64,000 nucleotides of DNA from Haloechinothrix sp033042135 (GCF_033042135.1 NZ_WBXM01000001.1:310001-374000), one strand, 5' to 3'; counted from the stretch's first letter, positions 40,387 to 49,466 are shown. Numbers and translations: made by a program. The notes: generated by a model from the sequence alone, not told the origin.

Positions 40387-41271
40387 GTGGACGCGGTCGT
40401 GGCCGAGCTGGTGTGTTACCCGGTGAAGAGCTGTGCGGGGGTGCCGGTGGCCAGTGCCAGGGTGCTGCCCACCGGGCTGGAGCACGACCGCCGGTTCGTG
40501 ATCGTCGATGCCGCCAGCGGGACCTTCCTGAGCCAACGCACCTACCCCGCGATGGCGTGCATCCAACCGGAGGTGATCCCCTGCGGGCCCGGGGTTACGG
40601 GGCTGACAGGGCTGACGCTGTCCGCGCCCGGCCACGAGCCAGTCACAGTCGACGTCGATCCCGAGGGCCCTCGGCGTGCCGTCACCGTGCACTCCTGGGA
40701 GGGCATTGGTGTTGACCAGGGGGACAGCGTTGCCGCTTGGCTCGGTGACGTGCTCGGCACACCCGTGCGGCTGGTCGCTGCCCCCGCGGACATCCGGCGA
40801 CACCGCGCGGGTCGGTACGGCAGCTGGAGCCACTTCGCCGATGCCTACCCGGTGCTGGTGGCCTCGCAGGCCTCGCTGGACGAGCTGATCGCGCGGCTCG
40901 GTGAGCGCGGCGGCGAACCGGTGCCGATGACCCGTTTCCGGCCGAACATCGTCGTGTCGGGCTGGGCGGCACCGCACCTCGAGGATCGGGTTGACCGCCT
41001 AGCCATCGGCGGGAACGGCGGCGCCGAGCTCGGCTTCGAACGGGAGTGCGTGCGCTGCACCATCCCGCTTGTCGACCAGGACACCGGGCGCAAGGCCGGG
41101 CCCGAGCCCATCCGGACGCTGGCCACCTACCGCCGTGCCGCCGATGGCGGGGTGACGTTCGCGGCCAACTACGCGGTGCTCGCCCCGGGGGAAGTCGCGC
41201 TCGGCGACAGCGTGACGGTGCGCTCCTGGCTGCCGGAGGGTGACCGCGGCAAGGCTGTCAGGCCGAGTTGA
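40387..41271 (+). CDS. MOSC domain-containing protein
   Basis: A 294-residue protein with an N-terminal MOSC_N beta-barrel (VVAELVCYPVKSCAGVPVAS and LEHDRRFVIVDAASG) and a C-terminal MOSC domain. The key Cys is in FERECVRCTIPLVDQDTG near residue 220, the position that binds sulfur or molybdenum cofactor in mARC-type enzymes. It may transfer sulfur to the cofactor or reduce N-hydroxylated compounds, as family members do; the partner could be any molybdoenzyme, such as the one at 7120. The last 103 bp overlap the convergent SAM-hydrolase gene. Confidence 0.9.
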   Translation: MDAVVAELVCYPVKSCAGVPVASARVLPTGLEHDRRFVIVDAASGTFLSQRTYPAMACIQPEVIPCGPGVTGLTGLTLSAPGHEPVTVDVDPEGPRRAVTVHSWEGIGVDQGDSVAAWLGDVLGTPVRLVAAPADIRRHRAGRYGSWSHFADAYPVLVASQASLDELIARLGERGGEPVPMTRFRPNIVVSGWAAPHLEDRVDRLAIGGNGGAELGFERECVRCTIPLVDQDTGRKAGPEPIRTLATYRRAADGGVTFAANYAVLAPGEVALGDSVTVRSWLPEGDRGKAVRPS

Positions 41272-42038
41272 GCGGCGGCCGACCCCCGGTTCACCGCCAG
41301 CGCCACCCATCCGGCCGAGTCGACAAGCAGCACCAGCCGTCCCGGCTCGACGTCGGCGAAGGTCCTGCCGGGCGTGGCGATGTGATCACCGGTGTGGTCG
41401 CCGGTGCCCGCGTCCACCCGCACCGGGTCGCGGGCAAGGCCCGCGTCGGCCAGATCGGCCTCGGTGGCGGCGAGTTGTACGTTGCCGAACGCGTCCACGG
41501 TCAGCACCTCAGCGGTCAGCGTCCCGTCCCGCACCCGCACATGTGGCTCGGGGAGCAGTTCGAGCTCGCCGGGCCGCACGGCGGGGCCGAGCGCGGCGGG
41601 AGCCACGCCGGTGGCCAGATGCGCGGCGGCCGGGGCGAAGATGTCCCTGCCGTGGAAGGTGGCCGATACCTCGCCGAGCCGGTACTCAGCGGCGGTGAGC
41701 TCGTAAGCCTCGCGCGCCCCGCCGAGCGCCTCGGCGGCGGGCAGCAGCAGGCCGTTGTCCGGCCCCACTAGCAGGCCGCCGTCTGCCACCAGCGCGATGC
41801 CGCGGCGTGCGGTGCCCACACCGGGGTCGACCACCGCGCAGTGCACGCAGCCGGGGAGGTAGGCCACGGACTGGGCAAGGGTGTGCGCGCCGTGCCGTAT
41901 CGCCCCGGCGGGCACGCCGTGCGTAATGTCGATCACCCTGGCGTGCGGGGCGATACGCCCGATGACCCCGTGGCAGATCCCGACAAACGGGTCGGTCAAG
42001 CCGTAGTCGGTGGTGAAAGAGATCCACTCGTAGCGCAC
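41169..42038 (-). CDS. SAM hydroxide adenosyltransferase (DUF62 family)
   Basis: A 289-residue member of the DUF62 family, which hydrolyses S-adenosylmethionine to adenosine and methionine and is related to fluorinase and chlorinase. Signatures are ISFTTDYGLTDPFVG (residues 6-20), CAVVDPGVGT, VGPDNGLLLP and the C-terminal VDAFGNVQLAAT. The Asp in TDYG and DPGVG is the catalytic kind. It begins with GTG at 42038 after GGGGAGGG. The C-terminal 35 residues, Ser/Thr-rich, lie within the MOSC gene on the other strand and have no family counterpart. Confidence 0.9.
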   Translation of the reverse strand: MRYEWISFTTDYGLTDPFVGICHGVIGRIAPHARVIDITHGVPAGAIRHGAHTLAQSVAYLPGCVHCAVVDPGVGTARRGIALVADGGLLVGPDNGLLLPAAEALGGAREAYELTAAEYRLGEVSATFHGRDIFAPAAAHLATGVAPAALGPAVRPGELELLPEPHVRVRDGTLTAEVLTVDAFGNVQLAATEADLADAGLARDPVRVDAGTGDHTGDHIATPGRTFADVEPGRLVLLVDSAGWVALAVNRGSAAAQLGLTALPRSPSGSQERTVTLSPSATSPGASTA

Positions 42039-42130
42039 GGCCCTCCCCGTGTTCGCGCCCCGCTTGTTGCGTACTTCTCAATATCTAAGAGCGGCTGGAT
42101 CGAACCGCCCGGCTCTGTCAGGATCATAGC

Positions 42131-42259
42131 GTGACTTCGGACGATCATCCTGCAGCAGGCGACGTGGACTCCGCCGCGGTCGCCGCAGAAGCGATCGCCT
42201 TGGTCCAGCGTCGCCACATCGACCTTCTCCGTGTGAAGTCCGCGCTCTGCCGTCTGTGA
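42131..42259 (+). CDS. Cysteine-attenuator-type leader peptide
   Basis: A 42-residue reading frame with GTG start whose end reads RRHIDLLRVKSALCRL. This H-x-D-L-x-R-V-x-S-x-x-C-R pattern matches the putative leader peptides that precede sulfur-assimilation genes in many actinobacteria, where ribosome stalling at the Cys codon near the end senses cysteine supply. The conserved part could also be translated from an internal TTG at 42200. It lies 161 nt before the TauE/SafE-type permease on the same strand, with hairpins between (42291-42320). It is too short to have been picked up as an ordinary gene. Confidence 0.72.
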   Translation: MTSDDHPAAGDVDSAAVAAEAIALVQRRHIDLLRVKSALCRL

Positions 42260-42290
42260 CATCCGGCGCGCGGTCTGTCTCGGCAGGCAG

Positions 42291-42320
42291 CCGGTAGGCC
42301 CTCGACGGGCAGGCTACCGG
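42291..42320 (+). promoter_or_regulatory. Hairpin between leader peptide and permease gene
   Basis: CCGGTAG (42291-42297) pairs with CTACCGG (42314-42320). It lies 32 nt after the leader stop and is a candidate attenuator element. No long T run follows. Confidence 0.4.
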
Positions 42321-42420
42321 GCATCCGCGCCATCGTGTTCGGTCCACTGCCTCCCGGTACGTCCTCGCTCGGCCGCCGCTCGGCGCGGGCAGCGCGGTCG
42401 GCAATCACACGAAGGTCGTC

Positions 42421-43365
42421 ATGGAATCCCTGTTGCTTTTCGTTCTGGCCGGTTTCCTCGCTCAGCTGGTCAACGGCAGCCTCGGTATGGGCTACGGCGC
42501 GCTGTCCACCACGGGCTTGCTCGCCGTCGGCGTGCCACCCGCGCCCGCCTCGGCGGCGGTGCACTACTCGCAGGTCGGGATCGCGCTGGCCTCCGGGGTG
42601 TCGCACTGGAAGTTCCGCAACATCGACTGGCGTACGGTCGGCATCCTGGCGCTGGCCGGTGGCGTGGGGGCAGCGGCAGGAGCGTATGCGCTCGTGGCGC
42701 TTTCGGAGTTCTCGCTGGACGCCGCCACGGTGTGGATCGCGTCCATCCTCTGCCTGCTCGGGCTGTACGTGCTGATCCGGTTCTCGTTCCTCAAGCTGGG
42801 CAAGCTGATCACCGAGAAGCGACCGGACGGGCGATTCTTCGGACCCCTCGGCCTCATCGCGGGGTTCACCAACGCCACCGGTGGCGGTGGCTGGGGCCCC
42901 ATCGCCACCTCCACGCTGCTGTCCAGCGGCCGCCTGGAGCCGCGCAAGGTGATCGGTTCGGTCAGCGCGGCCGAGCTGTCCGTTGCCGTGGCGGGCAGCG
43001 CGGCGTTCCTCGTGGTGCTCGGTGCGGGCGGCATCGATTTCCGGTCCGTTGTCGGGCTGCTGATCGGTGGCGTGCTCGCCGCCCCTGTCGCCGCCTGGTT
43101 GGCGCAGCGGGTGCCGCCGCGGCTGCTCGGCGCGCTGGCAGGCGGCATGATCGTGCTCACCAACACGTGGCTGCTGAGCGGAGCGCTCGAGGTCGGTACT
43201 GCCGCATCGCTGGCCGCCTACGTCGCGGTCCTCGCGCTGTGGATCACCGCGATCGCCGCTGCGCTGCGCTCGATGCGAGAGGAGCGCAAGCTCCGGGCCG
43301 CGATCGAGGCCGACATCGAACGCAACCGGCGCAGTCCGGGTGACGAGCATGCCCGAGTGCGCTGA
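42421..43365 (+). CDS. TSUP family sulfite/sulfonate exporter-like permease (TauE/SafE)
   Basis: A 314-residue membrane protein with about eight hydrophobic segments. The TauE/SafE N-terminal signature is visible as FLAQLVNGSLGMGYGALSTT (residues 12-31), and the second half carries LIAGFTNATGGGGWGPIATS near 140. Members export or import sulfite and organosulfur anions. The cysteine-type leader peptide upstream fits a sulfur role and suggests attenuation control. The ATG follows GAAGG. The C-terminal cytoplasmic tail is charged (SMREERKLRAAIEADIERN). Confidence 0.92.
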   Translation: MESLLLFVLAGFLAQLVNGSLGMGYGALSTTGLLAVGVPPAPASAAVHYSQVGIALASGVSHWKFRNIDWRTVGILALAGGVGAAAGAYALVALSEFSLDAATVWIASILCLLGLYVLIRFSFLKLGKLITEKRPDGRFFGPLGLIAGFTNATGGGGWGPIATSTLLSSGRLEPRKVIGSVSAAELSVAVAGSAAFLVVLGAGGIDFRSVVGLLIGGVLAAPVAAWLAQRVPPRLLGALAGGMIVLTNTWLLSGALEVGTAASLAAYVAVLALWITAIAAALRSMREERKLRAAIEADIERNRRSPGDEHARVR

Positions 43366-43383
43366 CGAGCGCTGGTGACCTGA

Positions 43384-44019
43384 CTACACCGTGAGGCCCG
43401 TGCCGTCCTCCAGTACCCGCACCTCGGTGCCGTCGGGGGCGAGGTTGGTGAATAGGCCGTAGTGCATCGCGGGATAGGCCAGCACAGCCTCGTGGATCGG
43501 TACCGCGATGCGGGGGGCCACCGCGCGGAGGAAGTCCACTGCCTCGGCGGCTTTCAACCACGGGGCAGCCGTCGGGAGCCCGAGCACGTCGACACTTTCG
43601 GACGGCACGTGGAACGCGTCGCCGGGGTGGTAGAAGGCGCCGCCGTCGACGAGGTACCCGACGTTGGTGATGCCTGGGATGTCGGGGTGGATCACGGCGT
43701 GCTGGCCTCCGGTGACGGCCACGGTGCTGCCTGCGATCTGCAGCCGGTCGCCGGGATTGGCGGTTTCCGAGGTCAACCCGAGCTTGGCGACCGTGTCCTT
43801 GGTGCCGGGGTCGGTGATCAGCCGCGCGCCGGGGTTCGCCTCGAGCAGCGACGGCAGCGAGTCGGCGTCGATGTGGTCGTAGTGCTGGTGCGTGATCAGT
43901 ACCGCGTCGAGATTGCGTTCCTGCTCGTAGCCTGCGGAGAACGCGCCCGGGTCGATCAGGATGCGGGCCGATGCGGTCTCGACGAGCACGCACGCGTGGC
44001 GATAGTGAACGATGCGCAT
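43384..44019 (-). CDS. MBL-fold metallo-hydrolase
   Basis: A 211-residue hydrolase of the metallo-beta-lactamase superfamily, UlaG-like subgroup. The chosen ATG at 44019 follows GGGGAG and starts with MRIVHYRHACVLVETAS. The metal motif is THQHYDHIDADSL (H-x-H-x-D-H, residues about 44-56), followed by the later His in GGQHAVIHPDI and VPIHEAVLAYPA, and GDAFHVP. The longer frame upstream is Arg-rich and was rejected. The substrate is unknown; such proteins often act on lactones or phosphodiesters. Confidence 0.9.
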   Translation of the reverse strand: MRIVHYRHACVLVETASARILIDPGAFSAGYEQERNLDAVLITHQHYDHIDADSLPSLLEANPGARLITDPGTKDTVAKLGLTSETANPGDRLQIAGSTVAVTGGQHAVIHPDIPGITNVGYLVDGGAFYHPGDAFHVPSESVDVLGLPTAAPWLKAAEAVDFLRAVAPRIAVPIHEAVLAYPAMHYGLFTNLAPDGTEVRVLEDGTGLTV

Positions 44020-44245
44020 CACTTGCTCCCCTCGCGGGCCGGGCGGCTTCGGCTGGAGTGACGTCTGGTCCGAGCCTACGGGCAGGCCCGGGCGGCGCCA
44101 AGGCGCCGCACGTGCCACCGGCAGACGACCGGGATCGCGGTTACGATGCGACTCACCCCAGGATTCCCGCGCGGGAGCCACCGCTGTTGGCGATATGCCA
44201 GCAGGTGCGTAGGCTTGAAGCGAGCCGAGCTGACGGAGGCAGCAG

Positions 44246-45742
44246 ATGACCAGCATGGCAGCTGAACAGGGCACGGTGGCCGAGACGTTCGACTCGTTGA
44301 ACCCGGCCACCGACGATGTGGTGGGCACCTATCCGATGCACACCCCCGAGGACGTGCGCGCCGCGATCTCCAGGGCACGCGATGCCGCCGTCTGGTGGGA
44401 CGCCCTCGGCTACGCGGGCAGGGGGGAACGGCTGCGCCGCTGGAAGGGTGTGCTCACCCGCCGCATGGATGAGCTGGCCGAGGTGGTGCGCGCCGAGACC
44501 GGCAAACCGCTCGGCGACGCCCAGCTGGAGGCCGTGCTGGCCATCGAGCACATTGATTGGGCCGCCCGCAACGCCCGTAGGGTGCTCGGCCGCAAGCACC
44601 GCGCGCCGGGGCTGCTGCTGTCCAACAACGACGCGACGGTGGAGTACCAGCCGTACGGGGTGGTCGGCATCATCGGCCCGTGGAACTACCCCGTCTACAC
44701 CCCGCTCGGCTCGGTCACCTACGCGCTGGCGGCGGGCAACGCCGTGGTGTTCAAACCGAGCGAGTACACACCGGGGGTCGGCCGTTGGCTGGTCGAGGCC
44801 TTCGCCGAGGTCGTGCCGGAGCACCCCGTACTGCAACTGATCACCGGCTTCGGCGAGACCGGGGATGCGCTGGTCCGGGGTGGTGTCGACAAGATCGCGT
44901 TCACCGGATCCGCCGCCACCGGAAAGAAGATCATGGCGGCCGCTGCCGAACGGCTCACCCCGGTGCTGATCGAGGGAGGCGGCAAGGACCCGATCCTGGT
45001 CGACGCCGACGCGGACGTCGACGCGGCCGCCGACGCCACCGTGTGGGGCGCCTTCGCCAACGCGGGCCAGACCTGTGTCGGGATCGAGCGGGCGTACGTG
45101 CACGAGCAGGTCTACGACGAGTACCTCGCTCGGGTGCTGGAGAAGACCAAGCAGGTCAGGGGTGGCGCCGACTCGCGGGCGCAGTACGGGCCGATGACGA
45201 TGCGCTCGCAGATCGAGGTGATCCGCAAGCACATCGCCGACGCGCTCGCCAGGGGCGGCCGGGCACTGACCGGCGGCATGGAAGCTATCGGTGATCGGTG
45301 CGTGCAACCGACCGTGCTCGTGGAGGTGCCGGAGGACTCGTCGGCGGTGCGGGAGGAGACGTTCGGCCCGACGGTGACGGTCGCGAAGGTGCGCGACATG
45401 GACGAGGCGGTGGCCAAGGCCAACGATTCCAGCTACGGTCTCGGCTCGACGGTCTTCTCGCGGTCGCGGGGCACCGAGATCGCGAGGAAGCTGCGCACCG
45501 GCGCCACCGCCATCAACGCGCCGCTGAGCTTCGCGGGTATCGCTTCGCTGCCGTTCGGCGGGCTCGGCGATTCCGGTTTCGGGCGGATCCACGGTCCGGA
45601 GGGCCTGCGCGAGTTCGCGCGCCCCAAGGCGATCGCCAGGCAGCGCTTCCCCGCGCCGATCCCGCTGACCAGCTTCACCCGCACCGAGAAGACCGAGCAG
45701 CTGGTCTCCAAGGTGATGTCGTACCTGCACGGTAGGAAGTGA
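44246..45742 (+). CDS. Aldehyde dehydrogenase (succinate-semialdehyde type, GabD2-like)
   Basis: A 498-residue NAD(P)-dependent aldehyde dehydrogenase. Motifs are VVGIIGPWNYPVYTPLGSVT, KPSEYTPGVGRWL, FTGSAATGKKIM, the catalytic Glu in LIEGGGKDPILVDADADVD and the nucleophile Cys in AFANAGQTCVGIERAYV (near residue 276), and FGGLGDSGFGRIHG. It resembles the succinate-semialdehyde dehydrogenase group of actinobacteria (Rv1731-like). The catalytic block reads EGGGKD rather than the common ELGGKS, as in that group. GGAGGC precedes the ATG. It converges on the ABC exporter operon. Confidence 0.93.
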   Translation: MTSMAAEQGTVAETFDSLNPATDDVVGTYPMHTPEDVRAAISRARDAAVWWDALGYAGRGERLRRWKGVLTRRMDELAEVVRAETGKPLGDAQLEAVLAIEHIDWAARNARRVLGRKHRAPGLLLSNNDATVEYQPYGVVGIIGPWNYPVYTPLGSVTYALAAGNAVVFKPSEYTPGVGRWLVEAFAEVVPEHPVLQLITGFGETGDALVRGGVDKIAFTGSAATGKKIMAAAAERLTPVLIEGGGKDPILVDADADVDAAADATVWGAFANAGQTCVGIERAYVHEQVYDEYLARVLEKTKQVRGGADSRAQYGPMTMRSQIEVIRKHIADALARGGRALTGGMEAIGDRCVQPTVLVEVPEDSSAVREETFGPTVTVAKVRDMDEAVAKANDSSYGLGSTVFSRSRGTEIARKLRTGATAINAPLSFAGIASLPFGGLGDSGFGRIHGPEGLREFARPKAIARQRFPAPIPLTSFTRTEKTEQLVSKVMSYLHGRK

Positions 45743-45763
45743 CCGCTGCGGCAGGCGGGCCGC

Positions 45764-47536
45764 TCACCCCGCGGCGTCGACCAGCCTGGCGTAGGAGCCG
45801 CCTGCGGCCATGAGCTCGGCGTGGCTGCCGAGTTCGGCGACCTCGCCGTCGTGCAGCACCAGGATGCGGTCGGCCTCGCGCGCGGTGGCCAGCCGGTGCG
45901 TGATGGAAATGATGGTGCGCCTGGCGAGCGCGGCGCCAAGCGACCGCTCCAGCTCGCGGCTGTCCCCGTTGCCGAGTGCGGCCATGGCTTCGTCGAGCAC
46001 CACGATCGGCGGGTCGGCCAGCACCACACGGGCCAGCGCGATCCGCTGCGCCAGGTCCGGCGTCACCGGGTGCGCCCCGGGGCCGAGCACCGTGTCCAGC
46101 CCGTGCGGCAGCGTGGTGACCCACTCGCCCGCGCTGACCACCTCGAGCGCTGCCAGCAGCCGCTCATCGGGGCACTCGCGGTCGGTGAGGGCGAGGTTGT
46201 CCCGCAGGCTTGCGGCGAACACGTGATGCTCCTGGGTCAGCAGCACCAGCTCGCGCCGCAGAGCCTCGCGCGACCACCCGTCGATACCGGAGCCGCCGAT
46301 ACACACCGTTCCCGAGTCCGGCTCGGCCAGGCCCGCCAGCAGCCGGGCCAGCGTGGACTTGCCGGATCCGGACGGCCCGACCACCGCCAGGTGCTCGCCT
46401 TTCGGCACCGCCAGCGTGATGCCGTGCAGCACCTCGTGACCGGGACGGTAGGAGAACCGCACCTCGTGCAGGAGCAGGTCGTGGCAACCGGGTGCCGTAG
46501 CTGTGCCCTTGTCGCTGTCCTCGCCGTGCGGGTTGCCGTCTGGATGGCCGGCGGGGGCAGGGGTCTGCCGCACACCAAGAATCCTGCGCAGCGCGGTGTT
46601 GCCGATTTGCAGCTCCTCCACCCAGAGCAGTAGCTCGTTCAGCGGGCCGCCCATCGCCAGCAGGTAGAGCACCACCGTGGTGATCGTGCCGAGGCTGACG
46701 TGCCCGGCATCGTAGGCCCACCCGCCGAGCGGCAGGATCACCACGACCGGCAGCAGGTAGGACAGCTCCAGACAGGACAGCCAGCGTATGAGCAGGCCCC
46801 GGTGGGCGTACTCCTCGTCGCGTGCCGCCGCGACGGCGCGCCGGTTGAGCTCGGCCCGTCGCGCCGCCTGGCCTAGCGTCTCGATGGTGCGCGCACCGTG
46901 CACCGATTCGGTGGTGCTGGCCTGCACGGCGCCCCAGCCGGACAGGAGCTGCTCGACGACGGGCAGCGCGCGCGGCAGGTACCAGCGGGTAGTCAACACG
47001 ATGACCGGGATCGCGACCAGCATCCCGACCGCGAGCAGCGGCGAGGTGGCGATCACGGCGCCGGCGGTCAGCGTGACGGTGACGGTCGAGGTGAGGATCT
47101 GCGGCGCCGCGTAGCGCGCGGCGTACTCGATGCGGTCCACGTCGGTGGTCGCCCTGCTGAGCAGGTCGCCCGTGCCTGCGGCTTCGATCGTGCCGACCGG
47201 CATGGCCAGCGCGCGCCCGACGAACTCCTCGCGGGCGGTCGCGAGCACGTGCTCGCCGAACGTGGCGGCCCGCATGTGCGCCATCTTGCTCAGCACAGCC
47301 TGCACGATCAGGATGCCGAGGAAGGCGAGCGCGAGCGCGTCGACGGGCAGCTCGGTCTCACCCGCGACGGTGTCGACGATCAGCCCGAGTATCTGGGGTC
47401 CCGCCAATCCGCAGGTGGCGGCGAGGATGAACCAGGTGAGCATGGTGACGAACAGCCGCCGGTGGGCACGCGCGACGCCGCGCAGCCACCGCCGCACGTC
47501 CCTGCTGTTCGCCAGCGGCAGCGGTGCCGGGATCAT
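45764..47536 (-). CDS. ABC exporter half-transporter, catalytic-site subunit
   Basis: A 590-residue fusion of six transmembrane helices and an ATPase domain. The ATG at 47536 overlaps the upstream partner's stop by 4 nt. Walker A is intact (VVGPSGSGKSTLARLLAGL), Walker B is PPIVVLDEAMAAL with the catalytic Glu, and the switch His is in ISITHRLATA. The LSGGQ signature is lost: the expected place reads GAHPVTPDLAQRIALARVV. In a heterodimer this subunit supplies the Walker A/B and His half of one working site. The role is export of an unknown lipophilic substrate. The longer frame upstream overlaps the partner gene and was rejected. Confidence 0.92.
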   Translation of the reverse strand: MIPAPLPLANSRDVRRWLRGVARAHRRLFVTMLTWFILAATCGLAGPQILGLIVDTVAGETELPVDALALAFLGILIVQAVLSKMAHMRAATFGEHVLATAREEFVGRALAMPVGTIEAAGTGDLLSRATTDVDRIEYAARYAAPQILTSTVTVTLTAGAVIATSPLLAVGMLVAIPVIVLTTRWYLPRALPVVEQLLSGWGAVQASTTESVHGARTIETLGQAARRAELNRRAVAAARDEEYAHRGLLIRWLSCLELSYLLPVVVILPLGGWAYDAGHVSLGTITTVVLYLLAMGGPLNELLLWVEELQIGNTALRRILGVRQTPAPAGHPDGNPHGEDSDKGTATAPGCHDLLLHEVRFSYRPGHEVLHGITLAVPKGEHLAVVGPSGSGKSTLARLLAGLAEPDSGTVCIGGSGIDGWSREALRRELVLLTQEHHVFAASLRDNLALTDRECPDERLLAALEVVSAGEWVTTLPHGLDTVLGPGAHPVTPDLAQRIALARVVLADPPIVVLDEAMAALGNGDSRELERSLGAALARRTIISITHRLATAREADRILVLHDGEVAELGSHAELMAAGGSYARLVDAAG

Positions 47537-49134
47537 CGGCTCACCTCCCGGTCGTTGGCGGGAGCGTTCGGGGCGTGCGCTGCCGCCTGCCGCCACAGCT
47601 CGCTTCCGGTGAGCACCACGGTGGTGCGCCCGCTCCGCAGCTGCGCCACCCGCTCGGCGATGCGGGCCTCGCTGTGCGCGTCCACCGCGGAGGTGGGCTC
47701 GTCGAGGATCAACACGTCCGGGTCGAGCGTGAGCGCCCGCGCCAGGATCAGGCGTTGTCGCTGACCTCCGGACACCGACCGGCCGCGCTCGCTGACGATC
47801 TCGGCGTAGCCGTCGGGGAACGCGTCGATGATGTCGGTCGCGTCTGCGGCGGCGACGGCCCGCGCCACGTCCACGCGGTCGCCCGCGGCCAGTTCGGTAC
47901 CGACCGGGCCGGAGAACCACAGGTCGTCGCCGAGCACCAGGACGACGCGGCGGCGCAGCTCGTGGTGGCGCACGCGGGCGATGTCGATCCCGCCGATGCG
48001 CACCGCGCCCGGTTCGACGCCCGCGAGCCGTTCCGCGCGAGCCCGGTCGGGCGGCAGCACGCTCAACCTGCCCGCAGGCAGGTGATCATGCTCGTCGGTC
48101 ACAGCCAGCGGCCCCGGTGGCAGTGGGAGCGGGTCGGCAGGTTCGCCGTGTGATCGGCTTCGCCGGACGAGGCTGTCGACCTTGCGGACCGCCACGATCG
48201 CCGAGGCGAACTCCTCCGCCGCTTCCGTGGCGGCCTTCACCGGCACGACGAGGAACGCTGACGCCCCGTAGAAGGCGATCAGCTCGCCGGTGGAGATGGT
48301 GCCGTCCAGCGCCAGCCGCGCGCCCAGCCAGGTCACCGCGACGGTTACCAGACCGGGCAGCGCGACCTCGGCCGAGGCCAGCCAGGACTGCACCTTGCCG
48401 ACGCGCAGCCCGGCGCGGAGCACCTCGCGGCTGGTGCGGACGAACCGTTCGCGGAATGGCGCTTCCCCGCCGATCCCGCGCAGGATGCGCAGCCCCGACA
48501 CGATGTCGGCTCCCATGGCGTTGACCTCGGCCGCTCGCTCGCGCTGGGCTTCCTTCCTGCGCACCAGCGGCCGCATCAGCGGGCCGATACCTACCACGGC
48601 GAGCGGAACACCCACCATCGCGACGGTGCCGAGCAGCGGGGAGATCGTGATGAGTGCGGCGCCGAGCGCGCCGAAGGTGATCACCGCCCCTGCCGCTCGT
48701 CCGAACAGCTCCATGGCGTTACCGGTCTGGTAGACGTCCTCGGAGCCCATGGCGACGACGTCACCCGTCGGCACCTGCCGGGGCAGGTCCGCCCCCAGTT
48801 CGGTCACCGCTGTGACCAGCGCGTGCTGCGCGCTGGCCGAGCCGTGCACCCACATGGTGTGCGAGGCCCAGGCGGACACGCCAGTGGCGCAGGCCTGGAG
48901 CAGGGCGAGTGCCGCGACCACGGCGATCCACATCCCCAGCGTCTGGGCATCCCCAGCGGCGATGCCGTCGTCGATGGCCACGCCGACGACGAAGGGCAGG
49001 GCCGCGCCCGGCAGCAGCGTGAAGGCACCGGCGATCGCCGAGGTGGTGGCCAGCCATGGTCGGGTGCGCAGCGGCGTACGCAACCGGAAGCGACGACCGT
49101 TGTCCTCGGTCCTGCTGCTGGCCGGGCGGCGCAT
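47533..49134 (-). CDS. ABC exporter half-transporter, signature-donating subunit without Walker A
   Basis: A 533-residue partner of the next gene. Six transmembrane segments are followed by a degenerate ATPase domain. Where Walker A should be there is GRLSVLPPDRARAERLAGV, with no GxxGxGKS. The signature SVSGGQRQRLILARAL is perfect, Walker B is DVLILDEPTSAVD, and the switch His is missing (VVLTGSELW). It is shorter than its partner because of this loss. It can therefore only lend its signature to the partner's nucleotide site. The 4-nt overlap shows coupled translation. It begins MRRPASSRTEDNGRRF. Confidence 0.9.
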   Translation of the reverse strand: MRRPASSRTEDNGRRFRLRTPLRTRPWLATTSAIAGAFTLLPGAALPFVVGVAIDDGIAAGDAQTLGMWIAVVAALALLQACATGVSAWASHTMWVHGSASAQHALVTAVTELGADLPRQVPTGDVVAMGSEDVYQTGNAMELFGRAAGAVITFGALGAALITISPLLGTVAMVGVPLAVVGIGPLMRPLVRRKEAQRERAAEVNAMGADIVSGLRILRGIGGEAPFRERFVRTSREVLRAGLRVGKVQSWLASAEVALPGLVTVAVTWLGARLALDGTISTGELIAFYGASAFLVVPVKAATEAAEEFASAIVAVRKVDSLVRRSRSHGEPADPLPLPPGPLAVTDEHDHLPAGRLSVLPPDRARAERLAGVEPGAVRIGGIDIARVRHHELRRRVVLVLGDDLWFSGPVGTELAAGDRVDVARAVAAADATDIIDAFPDGYAEIVSERGRSVSGGQRQRLILARALTLDPDVLILDEPTSAVDAHSEARIAERVAQLRSGRTTVVLTGSELWRQAAAHAPNAPANDREVSR

Positions 49135-49262
49135 GGGTCAAACGAACCCGGATGTGCTCATGCTCCGGAAGCTACTCGTAGCGTGCCGGACGCCTCAACG
49201 GATTTTCCGCGACCGCGCACTGGCGGCCCGCCTGCGGGCGGAGTGCGTCGGGTGGGGACGGA

Positions 49263-49466
49263 TCAGGCGAGTCGGCCGTGGCGCATGCCCGCCAGCAAGG
49301 CGTCCCACTGCTCGGCGGTGATGTGGTGCGCGCCGCCGTGACGGTCCTTGGTGTCCCGGAGCCAGCGTCCACCGTCCGCCGCGAAGGCCACCTCGACACA
49401 GGTTTGGGCTCCCTCGCTGAAGCTGGACTTCCGCCACCGCAGGTCTTTCGGCTCCGGCATCAGCAC
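49263..49466 (-). CDS. DUF397 protein
   Basis: A 67-residue DUF397 protein: LRWRKSSFSEGAQTCVEVAF near residues 9-28 and WLRDTKDRHGGAHHITAEQW further on. Length is standard. It lies 19 nt downstream of the XRE/DUF5753 gene on the same strand, the usual order. GGGAAGGG lies 8 nt before the GTG at 49466. It is predicted to modulate the regulator. Unlike the 1136-1384 copy, the core motif occurs once. Confidence 0.9.
   Translation of the reverse strand: MLMPEPKDLRWRKSSFSEGAQTCVEVAFAADGGRWLRDTKDRHGGAHHITAEQWDALLAGMRHGRLA

Noticed and set aside
44153..45730. 525-residue minus-strand open frame across the aldehyde dehydrogenase gene
   Set aside because: The plus-strand gene has full ALDH motifs; the antisense frame has only His/Arg/Asp-rich shadow composition.
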